Below, piece by piece: positions 8,235 through 17,258 of a stretch of DNA of 64,000 bases; positions within the stretch are counted from its first letter, which is position 1, and the number at the start of each line of letters is the position of its first letter. Below the pieces are notes generated by a model, which saw only the letters and a list, made by a program, of their open reading frames with translations, was not told the DNA's origin and made no database searches. Made by a program: the position numbers and the translations under genes. The DNA comes from Vibrio intestinalis (GTDB lineage: Bacteria > Pseudomonadota > Gammaproteobacteria > Enterobacterales > Vibrionaceae): NCBI RefSeq assembly GCF_025195085.2, contig NZ_JANAVY020000006.1, positions 62,001 through 126,000 of the forward strand, given 5' to 3'.

Positions 8235-8876
8235 TCACTGTTTAAATGGCGTTAAATCGATACCTTCTATCTCTGCCACCTCAATAATGGTTGGGTGTAA
8301 AGCCAAATTGGCTAAGTAACGAGATAGGTGGTTAAAGTGTAATGGCGATTTTTCTACAGGCAAGCACCATCCTGATAACATGAACAAAAAGAAGTCGCAG
8401 GCTGTTAATTGCTCGCCCAATAGATAAGTTTTTCCTGCCAGTTGTTCATTGATTACTGACAAAGACTCCGCAATTCGGGCATCTTGCGCTTGAATCAAAG
8501 CCGGTATGGCTTGCTGATCGGCAATATTTCGCGCGGGATAATAGCGAACCATCAATTGTGTTTGTAGCGTGTTATTTAAATAGGTCAACCATTGGAAAAA
8601 TAACGGACGAAGCTTACTGCCTATCGATGGTATCAAGCCACTGCTAGGGAACTGTTCACACAGATGAATGCATATCGCCGGGCTTTCAAATATTGCTTGG
8701 CCATCATCTATCAATGTGGGAATACGCCCTGCGGGGTTCAATTTTAAGTATTCAGGCGCTTTGTGTAAGTTCGATTTCTTGTCCACCAATACCAGTTCAT
8801 AATCCGCTTGCACAAAACGTAAGATCAAGTGCGGAGCCAAACTTGCGTTGTTTGGGTAATAGTAAAGTTGGTACAT
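8235..8876 (-). CDS. Glutathione S-transferase family protein
   Basis: A 213-aa cytosolic GST. The N-terminal thioredoxin-like domain (about residues 1-80) contains YLKLNPAGRIPTLIDDG, with the cis-proline, and FESPAICIHL, with the glutathione-contacting Ser. The C-terminal helical domain has YLLGEQLTACDFFLFM, the usual N-capping box. The active-site residue is likely Ser or Asn in YPNNASLA rather than a cysteine. It is joined to the VOC gene by a 4-bp gap, consistent with a two-gene detoxification unit. Confidence 0.9.
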   Translation of the reverse strand: MYQLYYYPNNASLAPHLILRFVQADYELVLVDKKSNLHKAPEYLKLNPAGRIPTLIDDGQAIFESPAICIHLCEQFPSSGLIPSIGSKLRPLFFQWLTYLNNTLQTQLMVRYYPARNIADQQAIPALIQAQDARIAESLSVINEQLAGKTYLLGEQLTACDFFLFMLSGWCLPVEKSPLHFNHLSRYLANLALHPTIIEVAEIEGIDLTPFKQ

Positions 8877-9348
8877 ACAAGCACTCCATCCAAAGGCGCG
8901 TAATAGCTATGTCTCAAAATAATGAGGTATGCGCTCTCGCTACCAAAATCTCAGTATATTGACTTCATTCAGCCCAATATAGCGCCTTTTTTTGTCTCTT
9001 TGTGACCTGAAGAACAAGAGTACGAGTTAGCTTTGATTAAGAGCAATGTAATGGCCAACTCTGCGCTTTGTTTTGTTTATCGGTTTGCATTCTCAAACCA
9101 AACTCTCTAGGATAGCGCCCTTTCCTTGAGTAAATACTCAACATATTTCGCGAAACTTATCTGCTTTTATCTGCATAATTCGCTGTTTTCGCAACTTTTA
9201 ACGTTCAATTTCATTAACCATCACTAATCAGTGATGATGACTATTGGAGTAAATTCACGCCAAAGTTCAGGGTCATTTCTGAATCAATATGGACATTTTC
9301 AGTGGTAACGGACACTACACTTGGCACTAACGCATGACTGGAGGATAA
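8877..9348. other. Intergenic region between GST and GltS-type symporter
   Basis: These 472 bases contain the divergent promoters of the two neighbours. No convincing reading frame or RNA gene is seen. A small inverted repeat (CATCACT/AGTGATG at 9219-9236, 4-nt loop) lies about 110 bp before the symporter start and could be a regulatory site. Confidence 0.4.
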
Positions 9349-10686
9349 ATGCCACAGGGTCTAATGCTGACTGATCTAGCCATTGCCGGCTTTCTACTTA
9401 TCGCTGCGAAAATTCTTCGTGTACACCTTTCTTTGTTGCAGCGCATGTATGTACCATCTGCTGTATTAGCAGGTCTTATAGGGCTATTACTTGGCCCCGC
9501 GGTTTTCGATGTTCTACCATGGACAGATACCTTTACCGCAAATGCAAGTTTACTTACCGCTGCACTATTTTCAGCGCTTGGCCTCGCGACCGATTTGCCT
9601 TCACCGCGAACGGTGGCTCAACGCGCGGGCTCACTATGGGCATTCAACCAAATTGCGTCTGTATCGCAATGGTTATTCGCGGGTATGTTTGGTTTGTTGC
9701 TAACCACACTATTTTGGCCAGACATTAATCCGGGCTTTGGTATTACGATGTCTGCTGGCTTTATGGGCGGCCATGGCTCCGCTTCTGTTGTGGGCGAAAT
9801 TTTCACCTCGCTTGGTTGGGAAGATGGCTTCACTCTTGGCCTTACCTTCGCCACTGTGGGGATTTTTATCTCGATTTCTGTCGGCATGTTAATGCTGCAA
9901 GTTGCGCTTAAAATGGGTTGGATCGATACCTTCACCACATTTGCCAGTATGGATGACCATCAGCGTAAAGGCCTAGTGAAACCGGGCGACCAACAGCCCG
10001 TAATGAAAGACACCATGTCTTCACTCTCTGTTGACTCTTTCGCGATCCATGGTGCTCTGGTCATCGTCGTTACTGCGTTTGCTTATCTGTCTGCCAACTT
10101 CTTATCATCGTTCCACGACAAAGTGAGCATCCCAACCTTTGTAACTGGCTTTTTAGCTGGCATGTTAGTGCGCATTATTGCCAAACAAACGAAGGCCTCT
10201 CGCTACCTTTGTGACGGCGCATTTAAGCACGCTGCGGGTATCAGCACCGATTACCTAATCATCTTTGGTATTTCTGCTATCAAAATCACCGTGTTGGCGC
10301 AGTACCTAATGCCGATGGTGATTCTTGCGATTGGCGGTGTTTCCTTTACCCTTTGGCTGATTTTCTGGGTCGCGCCACGAGTGATTGGTGATGACTGGTT
10401 TGAAAAAGGCATCTTCTCTTGGGGTTGGCTAACTGGTACGGTTGCGATGGGCATTGCGCTGCTTCGAATCGTTGATCCTAAAATGCGCAGTAAAGTGCTT
10501 GATGATTACGCCATTGCCTATGTACCGGGCTCAATCACCGACATCTTCATTATCTCGCTAATGCCAATCGCCATGTATAACGGCCTTCATTGGCAAGCGC
10601 TCGGTGTTGGCTTGGCATACATTGCATTCGTACTGTTCATTTGGCGATTTGTGTTTAATCGCTTAAGCCAAGCGAAACAGTCTTAA
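9349..10686 (+). CDS. Sodium/glutamate symporter family (GltS-like) membrane protein
   Basis: A 445-aa inner-membrane protein of the glutamate:Na+ symporter (ESS) family, predicted to import glutamate or a related anion with sodium. It has about 10-12 hydrophobic segments in two pseudo-repeats. The glycine-rich reentrant segment FMGGHGSASVVGEIF of the first repeat matches the family signature, and the second repeat holds GITTDY-like and VAMGIALLR segments. An ATG with a GGAGGA ribosome site lies at 9349. It is monocistronic and followed by a strong terminator. The substrate is inferred from the family. Confidence 0.85.
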   Translation: MPQGLMLTDLAIAGFLLIAAKILRVHLSLLQRMYVPSAVLAGLIGLLLGPAVFDVLPWTDTFTANASLLTAALFSALGLATDLPSPRTVAQRAGSLWAFNQIASVSQWLFAGMFGLLLTTLFWPDINPGFGITMSAGFMGGHGSASVVGEIFTSLGWEDGFTLGLTFATVGIFISISVGMLMLQVALKMGWIDTFTTFASMDDHQRKGLVKPGDQQPVMKDTMSSLSVDSFAIHGALVIVVTAFAYLSANFLSSFHDKVSIPTFVTGFLAGMLVRIIAKQTKASRYLCDGAFKHAAGISTDYLIIFGISAIKITVLAQYLMPMVILAIGGVSFTLWLIFWVAPRVIGDDWFEKGIFSWGWLTGTVAMGIALLRIVDPKMRSKVLDDYAIAYVPGSITDIFIISLMPIAMYNGLHWQALGVGLAYIAFVLFIWRFVFNRLSQAKQS

Positions 10687-10719
10687 CGGCATTAAAGCTG
10701 CGACCAAACGATTAATCAC

Positions 10720-10743
10720 AAGGGCCCATCATGGGCCCTTTTT
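10720..10743 (+). terminator. Rho-independent terminator
   Basis: AAGGGCCCAT (10720-10729) pairs with ATGGGCCCTT (10731-10740) and runs into T residues, 34 bp after the symporter stop. Confidence 0.85.
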
Positions 10744-10894
10744 CATACGATTCTCCATCAAGGGCAAATAGACGCTCATCGCATCACACTTAACTCTACT
10801 CGCCCAAGTTTTGTTAAATCGGTAACATAGCCCATCAAATTTGATGGTATGGCTTACGCCATCCTTCTCTGTGGACATGCGAATAAGGAAAACA

Positions 10895-11254
10895 ATGTTC
10901 ATCAAGCAAGCTTCTCAGTTATCAGGGGCAACTCAGCGTGCCATCAGGCTTTACGAATCCGTTGGGCTATTGAACGTTGCTCGCTCAGGTAAATATCGAG
11001 TGTATAGCCAAGCCAATATCAACTTAATCAAAATCATTAAAGATGCGCAGTCTATCGGCATTCGCTTGTCTGAACTGGTTGAGCTCAAAAGCTCTCAAGA
11101 TGATTTTGATTGGCAGCGTGTCAGTGATTTTTTGATCGAAAGGCGACAAAAAGTCGAAGCTGAGATCAAAGCATTAGAGCAACAAATCACGAGAATTGAA
11201 GACTATCGAGCGTCAATAGATTTATGTATTCAAGGGCTTGACTCTGACCTTTAG
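10895..11254 (+). CDS. MerR-family transcriptional regulator
   Basis: A 119-aa MerR-type activator. The winged helix-turn-helix is at residues 1-70 (MFIKQASQLSGATQRAIRLY, then the wing SGKYRVYS) and a long coiled-coil dimerisation helix follows. No cysteine cluster for metal sensing is present, so it likely senses something other than metal. The start at 10895 has AAGGAA five bases upstream and fits the family N-terminus better than upstream ATGs. It is 46 bp before a flavodoxin-fold oxidoreductase on the same strand, which is its most likely target. Confidence 0.88.
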   Translation: MFIKQASQLSGATQRAIRLYESVGLLNVARSGKYRVYSQANINLIKIIKDAQSIGIRLSELVELKSSQDDFDWQRVSDFLIERRQKVEAEIKALEQQITRIEDYRASIDLCIQGLDSDL

Positions 11255-11300
11255 GTAAGAGTTTACACTGCACATCTCGACCACAACGATATGAAGAACT

Positions 11301-11876
11301 ATGAGAAACGTGCTTGTTATCAACGCCAACCCTAAGCCCACTAGCCTTTGCCAATCGATGGCAAATCACTACGCCCAATCCGCGGCTCAGCACCATAACG
11401 TCAAACAACTTGATATTAGCCAAATGGAGTTTGCGATTAACTTACAGCACGGTTATGACCATGCGTTGGAACTCGAACCGGATCTCGTTAAGTTTCAGCA
11501 ATTAATTGAATGGTCTGAGCACGTGGTGATCATCAGCCCGGTTTGGTGGGGCACAGTACCAGCGAAGTTTAAGGGAATCATTGATCGCACATTTTTGCCT
11601 AACTTCGCATTCAAATATGTTGAAGGGAAATCAATACCGAAGAAACTGCTCAAGGGTCGAACCTCGGAATTGATCATTACTTTAGATAGCCCGCCCTTTT
11701 GGTACAAATACATCAAAGGCAACGCCATCTATAAACAGCTCAAACACTCGATTCTCGATTTTGCAGGCTTTAACAACCGCAAGACCACCTACTTTGGCCC
11801 TGTGATTAGCTCAAGTCATCAGCAACGTGAGAAGTGGCTGAATGTGGTGTCTAAATTAGCGAGCCAATCTAGATAG
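11301..11876 (+). CDS. NAD(P)H-dependent oxidoreductase, flavodoxin-like fold (MdaB/KefF type)
   Basis: A 191-aa FMN/FAD quinone-reductase-like protein. The phosphate-binding loop is NANPKPTSLCQSM at the N-terminus; the ISPVWWGTVPAKFKGIIDR stretch is the conserved flavin-contact segment. Such enzymes reduce quinones or nitro compounds by two electrons and protect against electrophiles. Its position just after a MerR gene suggests inducible expression by a quinone or redox stress. No potassium-efflux gene is adjacent, so a KefF role is not supported. Confidence 0.87.
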   Translation: MRNVLVINANPKPTSLCQSMANHYAQSAAQHHNVKQLDISQMEFAINLQHGYDHALELEPDLVKFQQLIEWSEHVVIISPVWWGTVPAKFKGIIDRTFLPNFAFKYVEGKSIPKKLLKGRTSELIITLDSPPFWYKYIKGNAIYKQLKHSILDFAGFNNRKTTYFGPVISSSHQQREKWLNVVSKLASQSR

Positions 11877-11965
11877 AGCGCCATGTCACGACCATGCTAG
11901 ATTAAATAAAGCATTGACCGCTAAGATGTTGTACCTTTTATATTTTCAGCATAAAAGGATTTATG

Positions 11966-12127
11966 ATGTTTAAATGCGGTCAATGTCGTCAGTTCACCCG
12001 TACACCTAACAACCTCAAAGATCTCTGTGGCGCATGGCAACAGCCCACCACCGCAACCCGCGCAGCGTGTGATGCCTTTGTGCCCAAAAAGCCATTATTC
12101 GATCCTAAGAAATATGCTAACAACTAA
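11966..12127 (+). CDS. Small four-cysteine protein
   Basis: A 53-codon frame with AAAAGGA just upstream. The product begins MFKCGQCRQF and later has LCGAWQ and ACDAFVP, giving four cysteines (CxxC, then two single Cys) that look like a small metal-binding or zinc-ribbon-like module. I do not know a function. The stop overlaps the end of the converging ogt gene by four bases. An ATG at 11963 in the same frame is an alternative start. The tight ribosome site, cysteine spacing and non-random composition make it likely real. Confidence 0.6.
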   Translation: MFKCGQCRQFTRTPNNLKDLCGAWQQPTTATRAACDAFVPKKPLFDPKKYANN

Positions 12128-12597
12128 ATGGCGTTTTCCAACTTCAACAACGCCGCTTTGCGCTCTACCCCACCCGCATAGCCGGTCAACTTACCGCTCT
12201 TGCCAATCACGCGATGGCAAGGGACGATGATTGAAATTGGGTTCTTACCATTGGCGAGCCCGACCGCTCGCACTGCCTTAGGGTTATCAATCGCATCCGC
12301 TAATTGCTGATAACTCCACGTTTCACCAAACGGTATCGTGGTAAGTGCTTGCCATACTTGCTGCTGAAAAGCCGTTCCTTTTGCTGCAATTGGCACATCA
12401 AATTGATTCCGTATTCCTGCAAAATACTCGCTCAACTGAAGCGCAGCTTGGTTAAGAATGGCATGACCATCATCTTGCTCGCCTAAATCATCCGGTTGCG
12501 TGGTTTGGGTAGTAAACCATGCGCCCAATAAACCTTGATCATTGGCTTGAATGGTCATACGCCCAAGGGGGGTGTCTAAATAGGTAAATACATTCAT
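12124..12597 (-). CDS. ogt: Methylated-DNA-protein cysteine methyltransferase
   Basis: A 157-aa O6-alkylguanine-DNA alkyltransferase that removes alkyl groups from O6-guanine (and O4-thymine) by irreversible transfer to its own cysteine. The active site IIVPCHRVI is intact, preceded by the DNA-binding helix region (SYQQLADAIDNPKAVRAVG, the arginine-finger stretch) and followed by GYAGGVERK. The ATG at 12597 overlaps the stop of the upstream Ada/AlkA-like gene as TAATG, so the two are translationally coupled. The pair forms an alkylation-damage repair unit. Confidence 0.93.
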   Translation of the reverse strand: MNVFTYLDTPLGRMTIQANDQGLLGAWFTTQTTQPDDLGEQDDGHAILNQAALQLSEYFAGIRNQFDVPIAAKGTAFQQQVWQALTTIPFGETWSYQQLADAIDNPKAVRAVGLANGKNPISIIVPCHRVIGKSGKLTGYAGGVERKAALLKLENAI

Positions 12598-13949
12598 TAA
12601 GCGTGACTCCAGCAATGAAAAGTAGCGTAACTGCCATAAGGTGAAACGGATTCTGCGGTTAAATTTGGAAACTGCTGCAAGGCCTTTTTAACCACCAGAT
12701 CGCCAATTAAAAAGTGGTCTGGCTCAGAGAGACCGCGCAGCGCGGCATAGTTTACTGTCCATGGCCCTATGCCTTTTAGATCAAGCCATTGGTCAAACGT
12801 GGCGTCTGGATGTTGATTGATCAACTGAGCAAAGCACGCCAAGGTCTCTTTTCGGCTTTGCGGCATTTTTAAAAAACTTAAATCCGCCACCGCCACTTCT
12901 TTAGGGGTGGGAAAATGGGTAATGCCTTGTGGCTGCAAAGTCCCTACTAATAAATTGAGCTGATTGATTGCCGCTTTAATCGAGACTTGTTGGCCTAATA
13001 TTGCGCGAACGCCCGCCTCCCACGCGCTCCATACTCCAGGTATGCGAATGCCGGTTTTTACCACCAATGCAGGCTCAATATTACTTAGATGCTTTTCAAT
13101 CACTTCAAGGTCAGCATCTAAGTCAAACATACGCCTGACTTGCTTAACCAAGCGCTTCAATTGACTGATATCATCAAGTTCAAATTCCAATTTCAGCTTT
13201 TTGCTTTTGCCCATATGAGTAACTCGAAACCAACCGGATGTTTGATCAAGTTTGACGTAACGAGCGTAACTATCACCTGCCACTTGCTCTAAGCTGTTGA
13301 CTGCTCTTAACTGATAGAAATCCAGCATATGTTGCCAGGCTAAGTTGCCTTTATAACTAAGCTCAATATGCTGAGTTGGCGACGTACTTGCGCCTTGTTT
13401 ACGAACTTGGCTAGGGGTTAATTGCAACATTTTCTGAAAGGCATCATTGAATCGGCGTGTACTATTAAAACCACTGGCGAAGCCGATGTCTGCAATCGAC
13501 ATATTGCTGTTGTGCAGTAACTGTTTGGCAAACATCAGTTGGTGGTATAGCGCGTATTGTTTCGGTGACATCCCCAAGCGTGACTGAAACAGCTGACGCA
13601 AATAGCGATCGGTGATGCCCAAACGCTCAGCAAATTCAGCCATATTGTTTTGGCTCAATTCACCTTGTTCGATAAGTTTGAGCGCTCTTTCGAAAGTCGT
13701 ATCAACCCCACGCCATGCCCAAGAGTTAGGCGCGCTGTCAGGACGGCAACGCAAACATGGGCGATAGCCCGCTTGCAATGCCAGCGCTACATCTTGAAAG
13801 TACTCGACGTTTTCTTCTTTCGGCAAGTTGGCAGGGCAAATAGGACGACAAAATATCTTAGTGGTTTTTACCGCGACAAAGAATCGCCCATCAAATCTGG
13901 CATCTCGCGCTTCGCGCGCTATTTGGCATTGCTGCTGAGATAGTTCCAT
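12597..13949 (-). CDS. Ada/AraC-AlkA fusion: DNA-3-methyladenine glycosylase with Ada sensor domain
   Basis: A 450-aa multidomain protein combining damage sensing and repair. Residues about 5-75 are an Ada-type zinc domain with the four cysteines 34, 38, 65 and 68, which in Ada accept methyl groups from phosphotriesters. Residues about 80-185 are an AraC-type double helix-turn-helix. The rest is an AlkA glycosylase with the helix-hairpin-helix LKGIGPWTVNYAALRG and a catalytic Asp in FLIGDLVV near residue 418. It probably activates its own operon on alkylation and excises alkylated bases. The methyltransferase domain of Ada is supplied by the coupled ogt gene. Confidence 0.92.
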   Translation of the reverse strand: MELSQQQCQIAREARDARFDGRFFVAVKTTKIFCRPICPANLPKEENVEYFQDVALALQAGYRPCLRCRPDSAPNSWAWRGVDTTFERALKLIEQGELSQNNMAEFAERLGITDRYLRQLFQSRLGMSPKQYALYHQLMFAKQLLHNSNMSIADIGFASGFNSTRRFNDAFQKMLQLTPSQVRKQGASTSPTQHIELSYKGNLAWQHMLDFYQLRAVNSLEQVAGDSYARYVKLDQTSGWFRVTHMGKSKKLKLEFELDDISQLKRLVKQVRRMFDLDADLEVIEKHLSNIEPALVVKTGIRIPGVWSAWEAGVRAILGQQVSIKAAINQLNLLVGTLQPQGITHFPTPKEVAVADLSFLKMPQSRKETLACFAQLINQHPDATFDQWLDLKGIGPWTVNYAALRGLSEPDHFLIGDLVVKKALQQFPNLTAESVSPYGSYATFHCWSHA

Positions 13950-14168
13950 GGCTGACTCTCACGATTAATTTCTAACGGCTAGTGTAGCGTGATAATTCTA
14001 TTTAAGTCGCCATTTTCGGAACTCAATCACCAAGATTCAATGAGTTAGCTGACTGGGGGTTTATCTCGTATTGCATATTCCTCTGCGGTGCACTACGTTT
14101 GTTAAATAATAAGAGGAACAGGGTGTTCCCAAACATAACGTCAAATATACTACGGATAGGTGTTGGCT

Positions 14169-14372
14169 ATGAATTTTCACTCATGCACAATCGTGTTAAA
14201 CGATCACTCCACTATGGTCTGCAAAAGCGTTGACCAATCACTGGCAATTATTGATACCCACGGTACTTCCAGTATCGATTCCATTCTCATCGACACATCA
14301 GATGGCAAGCGTATTCGCAACTATCACGACCTATCGGTGGAAGAATCTATTGAGAGTTTAATGAGCCTTTAA
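14169..14372 (+). CDS. Small hypothetical protein
   Basis: A 67-aa soluble protein beginning MNFHSCTIVLNDHSTMV and ending VEESIESLMSL. I recognise no family. The ATG at 14169 has an AGGTG ribosome site and is preferred to GTG and TTG codons just upstream. Its last four bases overlap the end of the converging histidine-kinase gene. Codon use looks like its neighbours, so it is probably a real gene. Confidence 0.6.
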   Translation: MNFHSCTIVLNDHSTMVCKSVDQSLAIIDTHGTSSIDSILIDTSDGKRIRNYHDLSVEESIESLMSL

Positions 14373-15631
14373 CGGCTCAACTCAACGAGGCACCCTTGTT
14401 GATAAGGGTTGTCTCGTATTTCAAACTGCCACCCATAACTGGCGCATAGACGCTGGACAATCAGCAACCCTAAACCATGCTCAGTGCCGTTTTCAGGGTG
14501 ATAGCCTGTACCTGTATCTAACACCCGTACACCTTGACTGCCTATTGTTACCTCAATAATCCCTTGCTCGGTAAAACGCAACGCGTTGGATACTAGGTTC
14601 TTCAGAATCATCTCTAATACAACACGAGGGAAGTTAACTTGTGCGCCTTGCTCTATTACCAAATCAATCGGCACTGTCGAATGGTTTGAACCACGATAAG
14701 ACTCCATATCAAGCTGGTAATCTTCCACCTGATACTCATGATTCACTTGGCTAACATTTTCTTGCTTAACAATACTAAGCAGCACTTCCATGGTGTTTTG
14801 CATGCCGCGTGCCGCAGTAAGAATGCGTGTGCGCTGCTTGGTTTGGAAGGCTTCATCAGGTTTCATTGCTTGCAGCTCCGCTGCGCCTAATACCACGGCA
14901 ATCGGGGTTTTAAGCTCATGACTGGCATACTTAGCGAACATCAATTCTTGCTTACCCAAGCGTTCTTTCATTTGAGCGTATTGATTTAGATGTTGGGTCA
15001 TCTGCTGGATTTCATCAATCGCCCGTTCATTAACCTGAAATTGCCCATCTTGCTTGGTTTGTAGCTGCTGAGAAAGCTCAGAAATTGGAGACATTAACCC
15101 TTCAAACACGCGTTTAAGTGAAAAGCGCAGCACAACAATAAGAAACACCATCAGCAACATGGAAACGCCAAGTAACACATCCCAATTATCATCCCCAAAT
15201 TCAATCGAACGCGCACCAATGGTTAAATACATCGGGATCGTTTGGCCTTGATACTCAAACTCGGTGTGGTAAACCATGAAACCTTCAAAATAGAAAGATT
15301 GAAAGCGGGTTACCTCCCCCATGGGGTAAGGTCCGTTTTCGCGCAATTTCGCAGGCAAAGCATCAAGGTTATAGTAAGCAGTCACAAACTTGCTCAGCTC
15401 GGTTTTCTCGACTTGAGAGAGCTCATAATGCTTAACACCAATAGCCTCAAACGAGACTAAGTGTTGTTGGATTTGTGCATCCTCGTGGAAGACTAAACTC
15501 AACGAAAAGGCAAAAAAGACGATGAATGAAGTGGAAAGTGCAATGAATGAAAAAGTCGTCAATAGACGTACTTTTACATCTTGGATTGAGTTGCCAGTTC
15601 GGTGCTTAGAGAGCTTGTCAAAAAACGTCAT
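14369..15631 (-). CDS. Sensor histidine kinase
   Basis: A 420-aa inner-membrane kinase. Membrane helices at about residues 25-48 and 157-175 enclose a roughly 105-residue periplasmic sensor. The phospho-acceptor is His238 in ASHELKTP; the ATP lid and boxes are NLVSNALRF (N box), LDTGTGYHP (G1) and HGLGLLIV (G2). It starts at an ATG overlapping the response-regulator stop as TAATG, so the pair is one operon. It is divergent from an RND efflux operon and probably controls it. The stimulus is unknown; the sensor domain shows no family I recognise. Confidence 0.92.
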   Translation of the reverse strand: MTFFDKLSKHRTGNSIQDVKVRLLTTFSFIALSTSFIVFFAFSLSLVFHEDAQIQQHLVSFEAIGVKHYELSQVEKTELSKFVTAYYNLDALPAKLRENGPYPMGEVTRFQSFYFEGFMVYHTEFEYQGQTIPMYLTIGARSIEFGDDNWDVLLGVSMLLMVFLIVVLRFSLKRVFEGLMSPISELSQQLQTKQDGQFQVNERAIDEIQQMTQHLNQYAQMKERLGKQELMFAKYASHELKTPIAVVLGAAELQAMKPDEAFQTKQRTRILTAARGMQNTMEVLLSIVKQENVSQVNHEYQVEDYQLDMESYRGSNHSTVPIDLVIEQGAQVNFPRVVLEMILKNLVSNALRFTEQGIIEVTIGSQGVRVLDTGTGYHPENGTEHGLGLLIVQRLCASYGWQFEIRDNPYQQGCLVELSR

Positions 15632-16311
15632 TATTTCTCCAAACGAAAGCCGAATTTAGGCACAGTTTTAAGCATCGCTTTTTCAAAAGGCTTATCAAGG
15701 ATATTGCGTAGCAAATAGATATGGCTGCGCAGCACATCTTTGTCAGGCGCATCATCACCCCAAAGTTGCTGAATTAAAGTTTCTCTTGTGACAACATCAC
15801 CCTGTGCTTTTACCAAAGTCACTAAAATTTGGTACATAACTGGGGTACACACTAATAGGTGACCACCACGCTTGACTTGGTGGGTTTTCTCATCAATTTC
15901 CAGTTGGCCATAGGAAAGACGGGTTTGTGCTACTTTGCCGCGGTAACGGTTGATTAAAGCGATAAGGCGAGCTTCTAACTCCGGAAACTCGAATGGTTTA
16001 CTTACAAAGTCATCGACACCAGACTCAAAGCCAGTCAGCAAATCTTGCTGGCCGTTAAGCGCAGTCAACATCAAAATCGGTGTTGTACAGCCATTAGCGC
16101 GCAGCTCTTTGGCCACCTGCATACCGTCTTTTTTCGGCAGCATGACATCCAAAATAATCGCGTCGAACTCATTTTCTAAAGCCAACGCTAACCCTAACTC
16201 ACCATTCTCAGCGAAATCAGGCTCTGCACCTTTTACTTCCAGAAAGTCGGCCAAAATACCTTGTAGTTCTTCGTTGTCTTCGACAACCAAAATCTGCTTA
16301 CCGTCTAGCAT
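15631..16311 (-). CDS. OmpR/PhoB-family response regulator
   Basis: A 226-aa response regulator. The receiver domain has the acidic pair in VVEDNEE, the phosphorylation site Asp55 in IILDVMLPKKDG and the conserved lysine in SKPFE. The C-terminal winged helix (about 130-226) includes RSHIYLLRNILDKPF, the OmpR recognition-helix region. It is the first gene of the two-component operon and starts 158 bp from the divergent efflux adaptor gene. The spacer contains TGTC repeats with an 11-bp period that suit this regulator family. Confidence 0.92.
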   Translation of the reverse strand: MLDGKQILVVEDNEELQGILADFLEVKGAEPDFAENGELGLALALENEFDAIILDVMLPKKDGMQVAKELRANGCTTPILMLTALNGQQDLLTGFESGVDDFVSKPFEFPELEARLIALINRYRGKVAQTRLSYGQLEIDEKTHQVKRGGHLLVCTPVMYQILVTLVKAQGDVVTRETLIQQLWGDDAPDKDVLRSHIYLLRNILDKPFEKAMLKTVPKFGFRLEK

Positions 16312-16354
16312 AGCGATACCTTCTATTTTTTCTGTTGCAGTGTGCTGAGCGCGA

Positions 16355-16372
16355 TGTCGAATTTATGTCAAA
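16355..16372. promoter_or_regulatory. Candidate response-regulator box (11-bp-period direct repeat)
   Basis: TGTCGAA (16355-16361) and TGTCAAA (16366-16372) are direct repeats with the 7+4+7 layout used by PhoB/OmpR-type regulators. The site is 44 bp upstream of the regulator start and about 100 bp before the efflux adaptor start. Further related elements follow: TGTCGAG at 16399 and CTCGACA at 16422. Binding by the adjacent regulator is inference. Confidence 0.45.
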
Positions 16373-16469
16373 TTCAATCATGGTACAAATATCTTCGCTG
16401 TCGAGCGCCCTTTGACAAAAACTCGACATCGATCCTTGCAAACTACTGATATTACGTTAGGAGCTGACC

Positions 16470-17249
16470 ATGAAAAAAATACTAATCTCGCTATCTATCG
16501 GTTCTATTTTTATCGCTCCATCTCTACTAGCAGTGGATTTGATAGGTAAGACCGTCAGCAATGATCCCATCAATATCGTTTCAGAAGTAAGCGGAGTGAT
16601 CCAAAATGCCGACCTCGATGTCGGGCAAATGGTTAACCAAGGGGATACGCTTGCCACGGTAAAAGCGAACGATTTCAAACTTGAGCTCAGTAAGAAACAA
16701 GCGCATCTGGCGCTTGCTCAAGCGGATCTCAAACTCAAAAAATCTGTTTACCAGCGCTATCAAGAGCTGAGAAAAAAGAACAGCTTATCGCAAAATGAGT
16801 TGGATATTGCCGCCGCAGATTACGCCAGCGCCAAAGCCAACCTTTCACTAGCACAGCTTGATGTGACTAATGCGCGTGAAGATCTCAAACAAACCACGAT
16901 CAAAACGCTACTTGGCGGCTTTGTAAGCCAGCGTCATGTTGAAAATGGGACTTGGGTAAATCAGGGTGAGCCGCTGTACCGAATCGTCAATATCGATACT
17001 TTGACCGTGCGCCTACTAGCCAGTGAATTTGATCTGGCCGATCTTACGGTAGGCCAAGCAGTCGAGCTTTGGAGTGAATCCACTCCTACTCAGCGTATCA
17101 CCGCGAGCATCAGTCGTATTGGCGTAGAACCGGATGCAAACTCACTTGCTTATCCGGTCGAAATTGATATTGAAAACCAAGATCACAGCCTAAAGCCCGG
17201 CATGTCGATTCATGCGACTACCCAGCTGTCGTCTGTTGATAAGCAGTAA
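16470..17249 (+). CDS. RND efflux periplasmic adaptor (membrane fusion protein)
   Basis: A 259-aa exported adaptor that links an RND pump to an outer-membrane channel. A signal peptide covers about residues 1-21 (ending SLLA). The split biotinyl-lipoyl domain is visible as SEVSGVIQNADLDVGQMVNQGDTLA and later GGFVSQRHVENGTWVNQGEPLY, around a coiled-coil hairpin (about 65-130), followed by a beta-barrel. It is short for the family, lacking most of the C-terminal membrane-proximal domain. It is 9 bp upstream of the RND permease. No TolC-type gene is present, so the channel must be encoded elsewhere. Confidence 0.9.
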   Translation: MKKILISLSIGSIFIAPSLLAVDLIGKTVSNDPINIVSEVSGVIQNADLDVGQMVNQGDTLATVKANDFKLELSKKQAHLALAQADLKLKKSVYQRYQELRKKNSLSQNELDIAAADYASAKANLSLAQLDVTNAREDLKQTTIKTLLGGFVSQRHVENGTWVNQGEPLYRIVNIDTLTVRLLASEFDLADLTVGQAVELWSESTPTQRITASISRIGVEPDANSLAYPVEIDIENQDHSLKPGMSIHATTQLSSVDKQ

Positions 17250-17258
17250 GGGGGCGCA

